From Patescibacteria group bacterium (GTDB lineage: Bacteria > Patescibacteriota > Saccharimonadia > CAILAD01 > GCA-016700035), in NCBI GenBank assembly GCA_030917125.1, contig JAUPVH010000056.1, positions 1-5,185 on the forward strand: a stretch of DNA of 5,185 nucleotides, given 5' to 3'. Shown piece after piece: positions 3,992 to 5,185 of this stretch; position 1 is the first letter of the stretch; every line of letters starts with the position of its first letter. Under the pieces are notes generated by a model, which worked only from the letters and a program-made list of their open reading frames with translations, was not told where the DNA came from and did not search any database. The position numbers and the translations under genes were made by a program.

Positions 3992-5185
3992 TTACTTTTG
4001 CTTTATAGGAGCGAGTTCAGACTTTACAGCCCAATTTTCAACCGCTCGAAAACGATCGCTCGAAGTAACAAGCTTCTCTTGCGTTACTCCTGTCAAAGCA
4101 GCAGTATGAGCATACAGGTAAGTTGGCGAGTAAAGCAAGAGTGCTGGCACATCTTCAGCCCAAACCCGCACAAATTCACGATATTTTGCGTTGCGGAATG
4201 CTGGATCTTTTCCAAATCGCGCCTGCTCTAAGGCAGCATCAGCCTCTTTACTGACATACTGAGACACATTTAATCCTGGGTCAGCCGCCTGCGATGAATG
4301 CCAGAAGCTAAACACATCACTATCGGCGCCGATATCTTGTCCATAGAGTAAAATGTCATATTGTCGTGGTCGAATATAGCTCTGCTGGAGTGTAAAGGTA
4401 TCAACTGCAATCACCTCTACCGGCACATCGGCCGCCTTCCACTGCTCAGCGAGCTGCTGGGCAAGCTCTGGATAGGCTCCAGAATTTGAGGTGACCAACC
4501 GCAAGGGTTCAGTAATCTTCCCAGTCAACACTGCCTTACCAGCTTCAGGGTCATAGCCAATCCGCTTCGCATCCTGATTAAAACCAGGATACCCAGCTGG
4601 GATTGGGTAATGTGCCACATTGCCTTCACCTTCAATCACTTCCTCAACAAGCTTCGAGCGATCAATTACCTGATTCATTGCCACGCGCACATCTTTGTCT
4701 GCAAGTGCAGGCTGCTTCATATTGTAAAACGCCCCAACATAACTCGGCATACGATAACGTTCCACATTCAAATCACCAAATTCTTCTACGCTTGCTAGCT
4801 GAGTAGGGTTCACTTGAGCCATTCCATCAATCCGTCGCTTAGCATAGGCATCAATTAATGCTTCCGTGTCATCCACCTGAAGAAATTCTATTTCATCAAG
4901 CTTGGGCGAGCCCTTGAAGTATTCGTTATAACGCCGCAGGCTAATTGTCTCGCTGGCAATATCTAAGTTATCCAGAATGAACGGCCCGCTACCAATGGGT
5001 TGCTGATTAAAGCTCGTAAGTCGCAACTGGCTGGCCGGTATTTGATCAAGCGCATGCTTAGGGAGAATACCTACCTGCGCTAAAGCCGTCCAAAAACCGC
5101 TATAGCTAGCCGGCAATTTAAATTCAACCGTCTGATTATCTAGCGCAGTAACCTGAATTTTTTCCCAATTAGCCGCTAAAGTTGA
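3992..5185 (-). CDS. SBP_bac_5 solute-binding protein (OppA/DppA type), 5' end off window
   Basis: The visible 397 residues are the C-terminal part of an extracytoplasmic binding protein that delivers peptides or similar ligands to an ABC importer. The frame is open to the right edge, so the start and signal peptide are missing; by comparison with the family, roughly the first 150-200 residues are absent. From the first visible residue, the hallmarks are QPIGSGPF at 62-69, the DVRVAMNQVIDRSKLVEEV segment at 165-183 (family pattern of a paired helix after the ligand-site strand), PIPAGYPGFN at 194-203, YDPEAGKAVL at 211-220, and the YDILLYGQDIGADSDVFSFW stretch at 276-295. Ligand specificity cannot be read from this. 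It ends at TAA 3 nt before tRNA-Leu(CAG), with no terminator of its own. Permease and ATPase genes, if linked, lie outside. Confidence 0.9.
   Translation of the reverse strand, partial: STLAANWEKIQVTALDNQTVEFKLPASYSGFWTALAQVGILPKHALDQIPASQLRLTSFNQQPIGSGPFILDNLDIASETISLRRYNEYFKGSPKLDEIEFLQVDDTEALIDAYAKRRIDGMAQVNPTQLASVEEFGDLNVERYRMPSYVGAFYNMKQPALADKDVRVAMNQVIDRSKLVEEVIEGEGNVAHYPIPAGYPGFNQDAKRIGYDPEAGKAVLTGKITEPLRLVTSNSGAYPELAQQLAEQWKAADVPVEVIAVDTFTLQQSYIRPRQYDILLYGQDIGADSDVFSFWHSSQAADPGLNVSQYVSKEADAALEQARFGKDPAFRNAKYREFVRVWAEDVPALLLYSPTYLYAHTAALTGVTQEKLVTSSDRFRAVENWAVKSELAPIKQK
4002..4029 (-). promoter_or_regulatory. Candidate tRNA-Leu(CAG) promoter inside the upstream gene
   Basis: On the - strand a good -10, TATAAA (4007-4002), sits within the last codons of the binding-protein gene. 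It would start transcription near 3995, about 7 nt before the mature tRNA, a normal distance for tRNA genes. The only -35 at suitable spacing is CTGTAA (4029-4024, 16 bp), which matches consensus at three positions. Confidence 0.4.

Noticed and set aside
3640..4008. A 122-residue rightward reading frame across the tRNA region
   Set aside because: It runs through the cassette terminator, the tRNA spacer and tRNA-Leu(CAG) on the opposite strand. Its VRMKGLEPS text is the familiar translation of a tRNA 3' end.
3992..5116. A complete 374-residue gene starting with TTG at 5116
   Set aside because: The frame stays open through 23 further codons to the window edge, and they read like the same family (ending TVEFKLPASYSGF). 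The TTG is an internal leucine, so the gene is partial.
1..5185. CRISPR array, transposase or toxin-antitoxin pair
   Set aside because: I looked for regularly spaced repeats, terminal inverted repeats with a transposase, and paired small genes, and found none. The two-gene operon does not have toxin-antitoxin features.

Overview
The window looks like a fragment of a chromosome from a Candidate Phyla Radiation bacterium, most likely Candidatus Saccharibacteria (TM7). This is an inference from the gene content: a resuscitation-promoting-factor-type cell-wall lytic enzyme with a short basic head and one membrane anchor, a GlcD-like FAD oxidoreductase, an extracytoplasmic peptide-type binding protein, very short intergenic spacers, and mostly moderate-GC codon use. 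Every stop I can place is TAA or TAG and all tryptophans are TGG, so nothing points to TGA recoding.

Layout from left to right. At 1-114, reading leftward, is a class II tRNA-Leu(GAG) followed by a hairpin cut by the window edge. At about 201-236 on the same strand is a decayed copy of the 5' half of a tRNA-Leu. At 297-2272, also leftward, is a two-gene operon: an FAD-linked oxidoreductase followed by a 110-residue three-helix membrane protein whose Shine-Dalgarno overlaps the upstream stop codon. Divergent from it, at 2381-3277 rightward, is a membrane-anchored Rpf-like transglycosylase with a second beta-rich domain. At 3293-3740, rightward, is a compact single-gene cassette: near-consensus promoter, 5'-leader hairpin, strong ribosome binding site, an unrecognised 111-residue protein with very GC-rich codons, and a strong terminator. 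At 3748-3920 is a structured spacer bounded by two copies of the 3' end of a tRNA-Leu. At 3902-3988, leftward, is tRNA-Leu(CAG), and at 3992-5185, leftward, is the 3' portion of an SBP_bac_5 (OppA/DppA-type) solute-binding protein gene that runs off the right edge. The tRNA begins only 3 nt after that gene's stop codon.

Functionally, the recognisable proteins fit a small fermentative, surface-dependent bacterium: peptide capture outside the membrane (binding protein), cleavage of peptidoglycan (Rpf-like enzyme; whether its own wall or a host's cannot be told), and oxidation of a hydroxy acid such as lactate or glycolate (FAD enzyme, substrate unproven). The two tRNA-Leu genes read CUC/CUU and CUG. 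CUC and CUG make up seven of the nine leucine codons of the GC-rich cassette gene.

The parts most worth a second look are the GC-rich cassette of unknown function, the duplicated tRNA 3' end with its hairpin-rich spacer, the tRNA remnant upstream of tRNA-Leu(GAG), and evidence that the divergent FAD-oxidoreductase and Rpf genes may be read from leaderless or nearly leaderless mRNAs.
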